Notes: generated from the sequence alone by a model not told the origin. Positions 1-10,546 are shown, numbered from the stretch's first letter. The stretch: DNA of 64,000 nt from Plumapathes pennacea (GCA_964036295.1 OZ038468.1:10116183-10180182), one strand, 5' to 3'. Numbers and translations are program-made.

Positions 1-191
1 AAGGAAATTATTTTTACAAATTCGATATTATATTTAGCAAGTGAATCAGGTGTGAAAATTGAAAATGGTCGGCAGTTCCTCACATGAAAAACAAACATAA
101 TGAAACAACAACAAAGCAAAGAAAACTACTGTATTTCCGAAACGGCTGATAAGCATTATTGCCCAGGTACAAAGGAAGAAAAGGAAGTGTT

Positions 192-480
192 TTATTTCTT
201 ACCTGCTCCTTGTTTCCTGATGATAAGAATCGGCAAGTCACTCACATTGGCGGGGAGACTACTGAGAAATCGGAAATCCCTGCACGTCCTGTGGCAAGTT
301 GAGGACACCTTTGTACCCACTCTGGCCGCCATGTTTCCGGTAAACGCACATAATGGGGAAAGCCCTGACGATAAGCATTTCCTCCACTTCGCTGAGGCCC
401 TGTAGTTCTGTCGGCACTGCACCAGGGTCCATGTCGTTGTCACCACAAGCGGCCCAAGCTGATTGACTGTGTGACGTCAC
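192..480 (-). pseudogene. Helitron-type protein fragment (DUF6570-like region)
   Basis: Two overlapping minus-strand frames together give a recognisable piece of the region that precedes the Rep/helicase domains in animal Helitron polyproteins. It contains [20 protein letters not shown], then KHGGQ and [11 protein letters not shown], and in the second frame LPANVSDLPILIIR. The switch of frame near 260-290 means the copy is broken. Its upstream edge at about 459 reads CTTGGGCCGC straight after an AG. That is the same exon start seen in the better copy near 37590, but here the arginine-rich segment that should follow is missing. I infer an internally deleted, inactive Helitron gene remnant. Assignment rests on motif recognition only. 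Confidence 0.6.
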
Positions 481-577
481 GGTTGGGTTTTATAAGAAAA
501 TGTATGGGAGATTTTAGTCGATCGATAACTCAAAAAATTATGCGAGAATAGAGCTTAGACTTGCTAACCTTGTTGTG

Positions 578-905
578 GTGGTGATTTTCTTGCTGCTGTA
601 GCGATTTCAACGTGTTTCGCTGAATTTTTCCTCTCTAACAGAAAGAATTTCAAGGCTGGCAACTCGGTCGATCTGGAATCCAGAATGGCTCCAGAAAAGT
701 CTCTCAAATGCGGCCTTTCAACCTCCATATGGCCACAAAACCCAGACATATATCGAGTTGAATCCTTTTCCCATAAGACTGTCGCAAAAACATTTCGAAA
801 ACGCCAGTTAAGTCCGAAGAAATTGCCGAAATCGGCCGTCAAAATGATTGCTGACAAGCCGTGTGACCCACTCTTGGTCCACGGAAATGGCGTTTGAATT
901 ATTTC
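578..905 (-). pseudogene. 5' exon-like remnant of a Helitron-type gene
   Basis: This stretch is open on the minus strand and ends with residues ..RKSPPQQG just before a GTTAGC donor-like site. Its TELPALKFF-ERK segment resembles TEFPAFSLFWREK in the open frame at 37706-38163. In both places about 100 bp of intron-like DNA follows, and then the shared CTTGGGCCGC exon start. I infer a duplicated first coding exon of the same gene family. No function is recognised, and the upstream part is lost where an inverted-repeat element begins at 938. Confidence 0.4.
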
Positions 906-937
906 ATGCCGAGCTCTGATTCGCTGCCTCTTTCGCA

Positions 938-1230
938 TGCCAATCAATTTACCGCGACACCGGGGAGGGGCAAGGCTACATTTGTAGCCGGATTTCAAAC
1001 GAACTATAAATATTAGGCTTTGAAAACATCTAGGAAACATCTCTGAAACATTTAAAAACGTCAACAAAAACATTTCTCGGCTGGGTGAAGAGCCGGCATC
1101 GCTCCTAATGGCCGGCGCGAGACAATGGTTGTGACAATAATCTTCCCCTGGAGCTCGGTGTTCGTTTGAAAATCCGACTACAAATGTAGCCTTGCCCCTC
1201 CCCGGTGTCGCGGTAAATTGATTGGCATGC
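938..1230. mobile_element. Short inverted-repeat element (MITE), about 0.29 kb
   Basis: The ends at about 938-1006 and 1166-1230 are near-perfect reverse complements. Each includes GCATGCCAATCAATTTACCG, a CACCGGGGAGGGGCAAGG block and TACATTTGTAG. The centre has no open frame of note. It lies inside sequence otherwise matching the Helitron gene remnant: TTCTCTTCTTTGACAGCGAC follows it, as at 37456. It is probably a non-autonomous DNA transposon. No clear target duplication could be fixed by eye. Confidence 0.6.
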
Positions 1231-1235
1231 TTCTC

Positions 1236-1293
1236 TTCTTTGACAGCGACAGTATTGTCTTGTCTCGACTGCTGTTGTTTTTCGTTGGCCAGC
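1236..1293 (-). pseudogene. Arginine-rich Helitron N-terminal fragment, left part
   Basis: This short block matches 37456-37510: CTTTGACAGCGACA, then GTCTCGACTGCTGTTGTT and a CGTTGG stretch. It is one half of the exon interrupted by the element at 1294-2296; the other half resumes at 2297. It shows that the transposon landed inside a Helitron-gene copy. Confidence 0.5.
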
Positions 1294-2296
1294 TATGGGG
1301 CGCCAACTGTAAATTTATTATTTAGCAAGAATTGTGTCATTTTTTCCCTTATTTATAAAGAATCGTGAATTCGTACACTTTTATTTACAAATGAAAGAAA
1401 ATTACTAGCTGCATGATATGTAAATAATTGTGCAACGGATGTCCTGCCAGAGCATTTATTTATAAATAATGAAACTCAAAGTTGTGAGTGTAATTTCATG
1501 ATTTACATATCATGAGTAATCCCCTGCCGAGGGAAATCTATGATTTATATATAATGACTTTCGACGCGCCGAATGAAATCTATGATTTATAAATAATGAC
1601 TTTCGACATGCGAGTGTAAAGTCATGATTTATATATAATGACTTTCGACACGCCGAGTGTAAAGTCATGATTTATATATAATGACTTTTGACACGCTGAG
1701 TAAAATTTATGATTTACATATCATGACATGACAGCGCAAGTCGCCAAGTGTAAATTTATTTTTGCAAAAGCGCGCCAAAAGATAATTTATGCTTTCACGC
1801 GGTAATTTTCCGTGCAAAAGGCGGGAAGACCTAGCTACTTAGCCTAGACTCGATCAATATGGCATACCATCGGTATCAGCATGTCAACCCTGTTTACATT
1901 CCTGTGTACTTGTTGACTTGTACTCGGAGCGGTTGCTGCCTGTGCAGGCACACTACTAGATGTCTAGAAGAACAACACACAGTTCAGAGCGTTAGTAGAA
2001 GCGACGTATTCGGTCCCGTGGCAAATTCGACGGACTGGATGGAACTTATGCAGTTATAAAGACTTACCTGAGGAAGTGCAGAGTTTATTGCCTCGCTCAC
2101 TGCACGAGAAACAGCTTCCGATATGGCACGAGAAAGACTTTCCCAAGGACATCCGTTGCACAATTATGTACATATCATGCAGCTAGTAATTTTCTTTTAT
2201 TGTAAATAAAAGTGTACGAATTCACGATTCTTTATAAATAAGGGAAAAAATGTCACAATTCTTGCTAAATAATAAATTTACAGTTGGCGCCCCATA
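1294..2296. mobile_element. 1.0-kb non-autonomous DNA transposon with 6-bp target duplication
   Basis: The ends are inverted repeats of about 150 bp. They start TATGGGGCGCCAACTGTAAA on the left and end TTTACAGTTGGCGCCCCATA on the right, and continue through matching ..GAATTGTGACA and TAGCTGCATGATATG blocks. The flanks are GCCAGC at 1288-1293 and GCCAGC at 2297-2302, an exact 6-bp duplication. The target is the arginine-rich Helitron exon that is uninterrupted near 37505. No transposase is encoded, and the interior holds a tandem array at 1499-1740. The superfamily is uncertain. Confidence 0.75.
1499..1740. repeat. Tandem array of about 42-bp units carrying TATA-rich dyads
   Basis: About five units repeat with a period of 42-43 bp. 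Each has ATGATTTATATATAATGACT, then TTTCGACACGCCGAG and a short variable tail. Members differ by a few substitutions, for example TTTACATATCATGA at both edges. The dyads inside a transposon suggest multimeric transposase-binding sites, but that is inference. Confidence 0.75.
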
Positions 2297-2302
2297 GCCA
2301 GC

Positions 2303-2475
2303 TGCTTGCCGTCTGCGCTCGAGACGAATACTCCGCTGTTGGCTTGTCCCACGAATTCGTCTTAGTCTCACTTGTTCTCTTCGTTTTTGAAGACGAACTT
2401 GTTTCTCCTCGTGAGAGTGTTCCGTTTGATTCCTTGCTTGATTCATATTCACTACGTAGTTCGGCAAGAGTATAA
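2303..2475 (-). pseudogene. Arginine-rich Helitron N-terminal fragment, right part
   Basis: The plus strand GTCTGCGCTCGAGACGAATA followed by CTCCGCTGTTGG matches 37525-37560. In the minus-strand frame the protein is rich in REQVRLRR, SQQRSIRLERRRQ and similar heptads. This is the arginine/glutamate repeat style seen at the N-terminus of Helitron polyproteins. It is the continuation of 1236-1293 across the inserted transposon. Other frames are open by chance. Confidence 0.5.
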
Positions 2476-2567
2476 AACTCCTTCAATCTCCTGTCGTGCC
2501 CGTTGCTTCGCAACGGACTACCAGAACACCACGTAATCAACCGAGGTCGTACCGCGAAAGACAGACC

Positions 2568-4327
2568 AACCTCGTTCCCAGGCTCTTTCATCTCCCGGGT
2601 CCCGCCCCCGAAGAAAGACCCTGGTTCAGGCTGGTCACGTGTCGGCCAGAATCTGGCCGGTTGCAAAAAAGGAAACCAAGGGAGGGGCCGTTAAGTCGGA
2701 AATTTACTTTTACTTTGTCTGCTGGGGAAAGAAAAATTTGGATATAAAAATTTAACACCTCCCATGTAGTTTACGCTGCGTCTGAACAACAAGTCGAGTT
2801 GTTGCAGGCCTTCTAGTTCTGTGGGAAACCACTGCAAAAACGTATGCAGAAAACTGAGCTAATAAGGCCCGGTTCAGACGCCGCTCCTGACATGCGCCGA
2901 ACCTAATGCTTGAATTACGTACGGCAGAAGAGCGGCGTCTGAATCAATTAGGTTCTATGGCGCGTTTTTCGTGTCAAAATTCAAACACGCAATCCTTCAA
3001 TTCAATCATTCAATCCTTCAACTCAAACATGCAATCCTTCGACTCAAACATTCGATACTTTGATTCGAACCTGCAATCCTTCAACTCAAACTTTCAATCT
3101 TTTGTCTATTTCGCTATCGTTCGTCTATTTCGCCATCGTTCGTCGTCTTTGTCATCGCTCATTGCAACCTCGTTTCCAGGCTCTTTCATCTCCCGGGCCC
3201 CGCCCCGAAGAAAGACCCTGGTTCAGGCTGGTCACGTGCCTTGCTCACAAAGATAATCCGTTGGGAGGGGTCCCCCTGTCAAAGAAATTTGTCGTGCTGT
3301 GCGTTTGTCAAATCAAAACGAGGCTGGCACAAACAACACAAATCAGCCACAATTTTTTTTCCTATAAAAGGGCGCTTCCCAGGGAAGCGCAAAGCCACTT
3401 GTCAATCAACAGCGACCGAGACAACAGCTCCTAATTAGTAAAAAGCCAAAAATGTCCAAATTTTGTTTTTCCTTGTACTTGAATACCACGCAAAACAAGA
3501 TAATGTTGCCTCACCTATTTTGCCATCACATAAACATTCATTTTGAGTGCAATTTGAGTAAAATCCAAGAATAATCTTCGAAGTAAAAAAATAAATATGC
3601 TTGGTGAGCAGCCATGCGTCACATTGCACCGCGAAATTCAAAATGTATTTTGGCAGCCAAGAGAAAAATTTTGTTTCAAAACCTTCCGTCCAGGACTCCA
3701 GATTAAAGTTGCCCGTATGTATTTAATTTTAGGTATACTTTTAGTTGCTGCAGAGAAATGGACAGAGCGACTTCTGAACGCACGTGCGATTCAACAAACA
3801 TTATGCAAATTTGATGTCGAAAGAGGCGGCCAACGGCCTTTTATAGCGCAACTTTGTGTTTAAATGCATCTTTTCACCCTTCCGAAGGAGCCTTGACTCT
3901 CGAAATTACCTTTTTGAAAGCTCTGAAGTTGTCGAGGCGTCTTTCACATGGTCTGCAGATTAAATGCGGCAAACCTTCGCTCTGTGGCAACGAGCTGCTG
4001 TAAAACTCTTTCGCTGTTTCGAGAAGTGCCTTCTTAGCCCAGTTTGCCGCATACGTTTTTGCAGTGGTCTCCCACAGAACTATAAGGCCTGCAACAACTT
4101 GACTTGTTGTTCAGACGCAGCGTAAACTACATGGGAGGTGTTAAATTTTTATATCCAAATTTTTCTTTCCCCAGTAGACAAAGTATAGTAAATTTTCGAC
4201 TTAACGGCCCCTCCCTTGGTTTCCTTTTTTGCAACCGGCCAGATTCTGGCCGACACGTGACCAGCCTGAACCAGGGTCTTTCTTCGGGGGCGGGGACTGG
4301 GAAATGAAAGAGCCTGGGAACGAGGTT
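2568..4327. mobile_element. 1.76-kb element with about 0.28-kb terminal inverted repeats
   Basis: The left end (2568-2856) and right end (4049-4327) are reverse complements. They start AACCTCGTTCCCAGGCTCTT and include CCGAAGAAAGACCCTGGTTC, GGCCAGAATCTGGCC and TGCAACAACTTGACTTGTTG-type blocks. The interior contains a second partial copy of the same end (3166-3285) and a 21-bp minisatellite. No transposase is visible, so I infer a non-autonomous DNA transposon with a nested relative. The target duplication is unclear. Confidence 0.7.
2990..3106. repeat. 21-bp minisatellite
   Basis: Five to six units of the form CAATCCTTCAACTCAAACATG occur in a row with substitutions only. The plus frame therefore stays open as repeats of Q-S-F-N-S-N-M. 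The 350-bp open frame around it is explained by this repeat and is not considered a gene. Confidence 0.8.
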
Positions 4328-4339
4328 ACGTTCATTGGT

Positions 4340-4457
4340 TCGTCTGAGCCTGGGACTAGCGCGGCCAGCCTCAAGTCCGTGACTGCACTGGCGGTAAAGT
4401 CGCTACACGAGAAGAGTTACACCGAGTTATTTTTCGCAGCTATTTATCCGGGAAAAG
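4340..4457 (+). other. Candidate first (non-coding) exon with GTAAGC donor
   Basis: A CpG-containing stretch ends GGGAAAAG followed by GTAAGC at 4458, a good splice donor. The next downstream acceptor is CTTCCAG at 4637-4643. I infer a transcribed 5' exon next to the transposon end at 4327. Weak evidence: only splice-site form and base composition. Confidence 0.3.
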
Positions 4458-4651
4458 GTAAGCATTCCTCTAGTTGCTGTAAGAAATTCTGTTTGTTCTT
4501 CACTGTCTTTTTTAGACAAGACTTAATATTATGTTTATTATATTATATATGAAAAGTGAAAAAATTCAGAGACGGAGTAGTCATTATGCAATCGAATAAA
4601 GGCATTTGGTGTTAATAGTGGCAATTATTTTCCGCACTTCCAGCCGAAACA

Positions 4652-4750
4652 ATGTCTCTAGAGAAATGTCGAGAACTCCTGAAAGAGGTTTCCAGGCTGT
4701 GCACTTCTATTGATGAGACTTCCGTCAGTTTCCTCGCCATTTCTACATAG
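4652..4750 (+). pseudogene. Possible second exon with start codon, truncated by a transposon
   Basis: Eight bases after a TTCCGCACTTCCAG acceptor an ATG opens a 32-codon frame beginning MSLEKCRELLKEVSRLCTS, an amphipathic helix-like start. It stops exactly where sequence homologous to the H1 transposon begins (about 4752). I infer the 5' end of a host gene cut off by the insertion. The function is not recognised. Confidence 0.3.
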
Positions 4751-4751
4751 G

Positions 4752-7404
4752 GGACATTCGATGGATACCGCTGGGGGATTGCTAACATATCTCTGTCGCT
4801 GATAAATATTTAGTCCCGACGAAACTTTCTGTGGCGACACGAAATACTTTTGGGAAAATAACTGGGCCAAAACAGAAACCAAAGCTACAGTGAGCTTTAG
4901 CCGTAAAACAATGACGCTTTATGCTTTACTCTGTACATGACATCTGTTGCCTCATAAAATTCTTCTGCGTATTCGTACATTGCCTGTTGAAGTGTTTCTT
5001 TCATTCGATCATGTAGCCTTTGTTTCGCAATGGTCATTGAATACCAGAAATGAAAAATACACCAAAATAATCCTGAGGATTGAGTTTGCAGTCACAAGTG
5101 GACTGAACACACTGTGAACAAAACCGCAATAATATTGTAAACATCTCTCTTGTGACATTCCTCGCTTTCAATTTTATATTTGTTACAGAGCACGAATACT
5201 CGAAAGCTTAATAGAAGAAACGTATTGAGTTAATAAAAGAAAACACATAAGTAGTGAAGCGAAGGCTGGATTAATCGTGGCCTCTGATTGCTTGTGGATA
5301 ACACAAGCTTTAAAATGGAGCTTGTTTTTTTTCTGGGTTACAAATCTGCACACGGTGATTGGTTCGCATTATCACGTGATTTGCGATGACGTTATGCAAT
5401 TGACATTTCCTCGCGAGCGACTTGAGATGTCGGCGATTGAAGCAAGAGACTGAAATTGAATTGTGTTAAAGTTAGCCTGTATCCCATCCGAACTGAACAT
5501 TGGTTGGCTTTCTGGATGCACGGAAGCCATTAAGAACGATTTTGGCTTGCATTGTTTTTAAGCGTCGGAAGATTTGAAAATAGCAGTACACAACTGCTTG
5601 ATGTGTTATCAGCGGGACCCCCGTAAAGTACGAAGGGCTGTGTTTTTGCAAATGCTCGATTATAGATACCGCTTCAACCAATGTATCTGTGTTCTGAGCA
5701 ATATTTGTGTGAAAGAACATCGAATATAAGTAGTAGAAGACGTGTCGAAACTTGATAAAACTTAAACTTTTCCCTGCAGGCAGAGCGTCTCCCTTTGTCG
5801 GAAACTCTGGGGCTTTGTGTAACGCGCGGCGCATACGAACAGTCGGGTTTAACTTCGTTTTGCGTGAATTAAAGGTTCTTTGTTTATTGTCTGAGGATAC
5901 TGAATTACTAATAGGTTTGAGGCAAATATCACGCGAGATTAAGATACAAGATCTGTCAATGAAATGTCACGAGCATAATATCATAGAACGGGGAATCCCG
6001 AATCATCAGCTACTTAGCTTTCACTCACGCCGCTTTAACAAAAGCAGGGAAAGCCGGCAGGCGATTACATCGAGAATATTTGCCACTGAATACCTCGAAG
6101 TCTTCAAAAGCTCAAGGTTGATATCCAACTATCCGAGCCTAATGTTCACTCCACAAGCGTGATGCACGCCTTTGTTGTCACGGTATTCAAACGTCTGCAG
6201 CTTCCAATAGAGATTAATTTCGTATCGACTCAGGATTTTTCGTTAAAGCTTAATGCATAGCAGTCTTGAACATATTAGTGATCAGACTTGTACATGTAGG
6301 ATGCGTAACTTCTGAGATGGCTTTTTCATACGAATTAACTTCATTTTTCGTTACAACCCGGCAGTGTCAAGACGAGAACTCCAGTGGAGATGACGAAGCA
6401 ACTTCACCATTGGGCAGTCGGTTGATAGGTGTCAGTCACCAGTTTTATGGGATGTTGGCACTACAGATAGCCAAAAATGATACCGGGCATCATGTTCTAA
6501 AAGCATTCCAACATGAGATAAGGCTATTGCGCTGTCTTGCAGCTACTTAAGATGTCGGGTATTCCCCAGTCAATCCCATTACAAAATGACAACACAGTTC
6601 GTCCACAAAACATGTCAGCTTGAAAATTCACTCAACAAAGTTGCCAGGTTACTATAGCAAGCGTCACACCAGTACTGTCACGTGCATCGCCGGAAAGCAC
6701 GTTCAAAATGCTCCCGGCAAAAAGATCACTCAAGGCAAAAGCAAATCACACATTGAAAATATTATTCCGTATGAAACATCATACCCTGCATGAGTCAGGA
6801 GCTATGAAAACTGGGTTGTTGCAAACGAAGAATATTCCTACGGGGCCTTCGATAACTGTTTTCTCTCAATTATTATAAAACACTTTTTTTGTGAATATCT
6901 GTTTGACTGAAATTAGAAGAAAAGAGGGCAAGAAAAATAAAGGGAGCTCTTGGATCCGTCATGTGCAAAAACTGACTCGGCTATAATATCTTTTGCACAT
7001 AAACGCACGACAAAAGTTCCTCTCCCGGGACCCCACGTGTCTTTATTCATTGTATTAATGACGCCACAAGCGCACTGGCTACGGGCCTGTCTTGTTAGAA
7101 ATAAGAGTCGAGGTCAAACTGTCATAATCGATTGTGCATAAAAAGATATGTCACGCATTCTCAAGATGCAGGGTCGCTCAACCTTTAAGAAGCAAGTGTA
7201 TGAGTGTTGTAATAATAATTTTTAGTTTAATCAAGGTGTCAAAAGAGCAAGGTTTCAAAAGCCAAGTTCTCTATACTGTGTGATATTTTTATGGTGAGAA
7301 ACTGGAAGTCTCTCTTGGGAGTTCGCTCTTGTCCCCTACTTTCCATTTTATATTCTGGTCTCGACCCAACTCACGCCGCGAGCTCACTGGCAAGGCCAGT
7401 CTAG
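4752..7404 (+). mobile_element. H1: Helentron-like element, 5' truncated, interrupted by H2
   Basis: Family sequence runs from about 4752 to 5289 and resumes at 7095-7404. It matches the internal regions of the copies at 27482-33522, 45526-47876 and 19575-20136. The 3' end is a hairpin (arms ACTGGC and GCCAGT) directly followed by CTAG and then genomic TT. The element lands inside a viral integrase-like gene, which resumes at 7405. No transposase is encoded. Naming it Helentron-like rests on the hairpin plus CTRR end and insertion at TT. Confidence 0.65.
5290..7094 (+). mobile_element. H2: Helentron-like element nested in H1
   Basis: It starts with a hairpin (arms GCTTGTG and CACAAGC around GATAA) followed by TTTAAAATGGAG, a T-run and CTGGGTTACAAATCTGCACA. 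It ends CGGGCCTGTCTTG before TT. H1 reads ..CCTCTGATT up to the left edge and TTAGAAATAAG after the right edge, so the insertion point is the TT. The body (5465-7094) is repeated in inverse orientation at 12733-14950 and again at 43123-44560. It has no credible coding capacity. Confidence 0.7.
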
Positions 7405-7502
7405 TTAGCTTCTTCAACACCGACTCCAGATTCTGAAGAAGGTTTCTTAATTGCTGATTGCCCTTTCCAATATCCTTTTGACGAGTAATAAATCTTTTCC
7501 AT
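7405..7502 (-). pseudogene. Polinton-type integrase, N-terminal stub
   Basis: The minus strand opens with ATG at 7502 and encodes about 33 residues beginning MEKIYYSSKGYWKGQ, then SAIKK. This resembles the start of DDE integrases carried by cnidarian Polinton-like elements. The frame ends where the 3' end of H1 (CTAG, 7401-7404) cuts in, so the catalytic core is absent. It diverges from the capsid gene that starts 120 bp to the right. Assignment from a short N-terminus only. Confidence 0.45.
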
Positions 7503-7623
7503 CTTTTTCAATTAAAGATTTGGTGTTACGTTTTAAAATAAAAATGTCAGTTGCATAAATACTTAATCCAACTAGAAAACCGAAATTGTCAAAGGCAATG
7601 AAGGCAGAGAGAATAGTTCATAG

Positions 7624-8735
7624 AACGACTTTAATCCATCTTGTGCTAAGCCTGGGGAAACGCTTTATGTTGACGTGCCGAGATTAAATGAAAAGATGGT
7701 GATCGTTCCAAATAGTATGTTTTTGAGGTTCAAAATAAATATAGAAAAGGGACATGCTGATAACCATCTTGTTCAAAATGTATCAAGAAACTTAGTGAAC
7801 CACATAAAAATTTTCTTTTTTTATGGGTACTATGACATTCTAATGTGTGAGGAAGATATAAAAAGAGGGATAATGAATGAAGACAAAAGAAAGGCTATGG
7901 CGAAAGGATCTGGTGATTCTAAGATCATAAAACAAACGAGTACGACCTACAATAATAGGTGTCACATTCCTCTATCTCACCCAGTTTTAGATGACCACGG
8001 AGTGTATTATCAAATAGGGCTTAAGTCAAACTTGAAATTTGAGTTAAAGCTATCTCAAGCGTCTGCGATAGTCGCAACGTCAGACAACACAAAAGATCAC
8101 AGTTATGAGTTAAAAGACATAGAATTAGAATACGCAACCATCGAGGATCAAAATTTAGCTTCAATCGCTGGTAACGTTTATCAAAGCGGGAGAACTTTCT
8201 ACTTTGAGGATGTTCATCATTTTACAAGAATTCCATCGATTGACATTGGTTCTGGATCTGTTATTAATCTTCATGTAAATACTCCAAGACGTTGTATGAA
8301 AGGAATAGTGCTGTTCTTTTTGAAGAGTTTTGATTCAGGCGAAAGAGAAGCTGAGGAGTTTGTTAATTCTCTCGTTAATTCTGTCAAAGTATCTATCAAT
8401 GGTGTTCCAAACAAGTTTTTTTCAGACAGATTTTTACGAGAGGATGTTTGGCCAATGATTTTGAAAAGGTTTGATTATGTTGAGGATCATTTCAAGGAAA
8501 TCGACTTTCATAATGACAAGTTCGCATTGTGGGTTGATTTGAGATCCACACCAGATAACAATCTTCATGGAGACGGAATTGTGGTAGGAAGGTCTCAAGA
8601 TGGTGTGAGATTAGTTGTTGACGTGGCTGGTATTGCCTCTACAACTGTTGGTTTCACGTCTTTGTTGTGTCTGATGCAGCAGTTTTATTTAGTGACGGAG
8701 TGGTAAAAGATGTGAGAATTCAACCAGTCTCTTGA
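7624..8735 (+). pseudogene. Major capsid protein of a Polinton/adintovirus-like element
   Basis: An open frame of about 360 codons runs from 7624 to 8706. Its features fit the double-jelly-roll capsid proteins of cnidarian Polinton-like viruses: an early GETLYVDVPRL segment, NHLVQNVSRNLVNH, a central LEYATIEDQNLAS, RRCMKGIVLFFL and VSINGVPNKFFSDR. Near 8660 the frame slips: the expected C-terminus continues in another frame to the stop at 8733-8735. No ATG is available before the conserved start, because a stop precedes it at 7621. I conclude it is a decayed endogenous viral gene. The packaging ATPase follows 37 bp after its end on the same strand, as is usual in these elements. Confidence 0.75.
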
Positions 8736-8772
8736 GATTCCGAGACTTAAAATATATGATTTCATATTCAAA

Positions 8773-9621
8773 ATGGAAAATATGAAATCAAGAGTACCAT
8801 TTCATTGTTTGATCACTGGGCCGACTAATTGCGGAAAAAAAATATTTGGTTGATCTTTTGAGAGGACCTTTTAGACATGTCTTTGACTTTATCGTATTGA
8901 TTTGTCCAACTTTCGTAACAATTAAAACATATGAAGGATTTGCTAATCTTGACAAATGCTTCTTTGTAATGATGCCAAATGCGAATGAATCCGAAGGTGT
9001 TGAAAAGTGTTTGGAAATTTGTGCTGATCTGTTTCACGACAACAGAATGGATGATCCTCAAAGACAAACTAAAGTTCTAGTAATTCTTGATGATTGTGCA
9101 GTGAATGCAGATGTGAAGAAGCGAAGCAGTAAACTAATTGATCTCGCGTTTAGTGGAAGACATATTGGGATTTCTGTTTGGGTTTTAACACAACAATTGA
9201 CTAGCATTGCAAAACCATTCAGATCTTGGATGTGTGATTGCGTTTCATAATCCAGAATCTGATGGAACGGATTTACTTTTCAAAAAGTTTGGTTCCGGAA
9301 TTGATAATAACGAGAAGAAAATTATTTGTGAAGTTTCAAAAAATGAGAAACACTCAAGAATTGTTTTTCTCTTCGTCATCCATTTTCATATCATGTTGAA
9401 ATTCCACAAACAACTTAAGATTTCGTTTTTTCAAACAAAAAAACAGTGAATAATTATGTCAATCTTGAAGAGAATCAACCAAACAAAGAAGAACAAAAAC
9501 CGAAACCAAAAAGAAAACTAAGAGCAAGAAAAAAGAAAGAAGAAATAGATCCAGAGGTACAAATTGAAATATCGAGAAAAAGAGATATTCTTGCATCAGT
9601 CGCCATGTTGGATCAGGGTTA
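8773..9621 (+). pseudogene. A32/HerA-type packaging ATPase, frameshifted
   Basis: From ATG 8773 the frame reaches a Walker A motif (GPTNCGK) and breaks in an A8 run. The next frame carries a Walker B-type VLVILDDC, the RSSKLIDLAFSGRHIGISVW helix and a VLTQQL sensor motif typical of viral packaging ATPases. Further slips occur near 9230 and 9365. A lysine-rich C-terminal tail (..KPKRKLRARKKKEE..) runs into the TTAGGG tract, which supplies the stop at 9619. The protein would have pumped DNA into virions; this copy cannot be functional. It is convergent with the gene at 9596-10546. Confidence 0.75.
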
Positions 9622-10546
9622 GGGTTAGGGTTAGGGTTAGGTCAGGGTTATTCAATCCAAACTCATTACACAAAACTTGATATTTTCCTTTGTCAACAGG
9701 ATTATTCAACGCGTCAAAAGCATTTGTATTAGGCAAAGCGACACCTAACTCATAAAGAATTCTTCGTATCATGAAATACACATGAAGCTCAACCAAACTT
9801 TGAACTATTTTCGAATAATTTTCATCAAGTCCAATACCGCATCCACAAGTGGCACACCAAACAGCAAAGCTTAGTTGTTGCGGCCAAAATTCTATGTCAG
9901 GTCCTGCTAACCATTTTTTAGCCTGTTTAGCAGTTGTAAAAGTGAGTGTTTCATTCATGAAGACATTTTTCATCTTCGCAATGAAGAACTTGTCAGGCGT
10001 AACGTAAATATTCAAATCTGTAGGCACTGGTTTTGTGGAATGATTGAAAGGTGTTGGATGCAAACTATAAGTTTCCGTCGTCAATAAAAATGTGAATGGA
10101 AATAAAACTCTTTTTCCTAAATCTTCTTTCAAATCTTCTGAAAATGTTTCTGGATTCACTAAAAAGTTTCCATCTTTCCAAATGACCCTTGTTGCACCTT
10201 CTCCATTTTTCAAGTCTTTCCATTCGATGGAAAATTTCCCATCTCCCTCATCAACGGCAAGAAACCTTTCATCTTTCGCGTCAGGGAAATGTTTCTTGAA
10301 CATATCATAAGCTTTTCTTTTTTTCTTGAGTATTTCTTCGACTTTCTCTTTTGAGAGTTTGTTCTCCTTTGCAATTCTTTCAACTTCTTCGTGTGACTCA
10401 ACTTTTAATTTCTCGTCACCAGCAGCATTATGAGATATTGGGAAGAATGGATTTGTTTGGCCTGTATAACCGGTACCAAACAGATTTTCTTCATTTTCAA
10501 GAATGGACGTAGTATTCATTTGGTTGAAAAAGAATGTTTTGCTCAT
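9596..10546 (-). CDS. Virus-like structural protein (candidate minor capsid/penton)
   Basis: A 316-codon frame starts at ATG 10546. The N-terminal third has a charged helical stretch (EEVERIAKENKLSKEKVEEI). The middle is beta-rich. The C-terminal third contains FAVWCATCGCGIG, then LVELHVYFMIRRILYELG, which I associate with an uncharacterised protein conserved in cnidarian Polinton-like elements and lying near the capsid gene. The last ten or so residues are encoded by the TTAGGG tract, so the natural C-terminus is replaced. The frame is otherwise intact. The structural role is inferred from position and family resemblance, not from a known fold. Confidence 0.6.
   Translation of the reverse strand: MSKTFFFNQMNTTSILENEENLFGTGYTGQTNPFFPISHNAAGDEKLKVESHEEVERIAKENKLSKEKVEEILKKKRKAYDMFKKHFPDAKDERFLAVDEGDGKFSIEWKDLKNGEGATRVIWKDGNFLVNPETFSEDLKEDLGKRVLFPFTFLLTTETYSLHPTPFNHSTKPVPTDLNIYVTPDKFFIAKMKNVFMNETLTFTTAKQAKKWLAGPDIEFWPQQLSFAVWCATCGCGIGLDENYSKIVQSLVELHVYFMIRRILYELGVALPNTNAFDALNNPVDKGKYQVLCNEFGLNNPDLTLTLTLTLIQHGD
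9615..9650. repeat. Interstitial telomeric repeat (TTAGGG)4 plus degenerate units
   Basis: The plus strand reads AGGGTTAGGGTTAGGGTTAG with further units and a GTC interruption. TTAGGG is the ancestral animal telomere unit. The tract sits exactly between two convergent viral genes, gives a stop to one and a Leu-Thr repeat to the C-terminus of the other. Confidence 0.9.

Noticed and set aside
564..1073. 169-codon minus-strand frame as one gene.
   Set aside because: It runs across the boundary of the inverted-repeat element at 938. Only the part from about 578 to 905 resembles another locus.
2906..3256. 116-codon repeat protein.
   Set aside because: The frame stays open because of the 21-bp minisatellite and continues into a transposon end.
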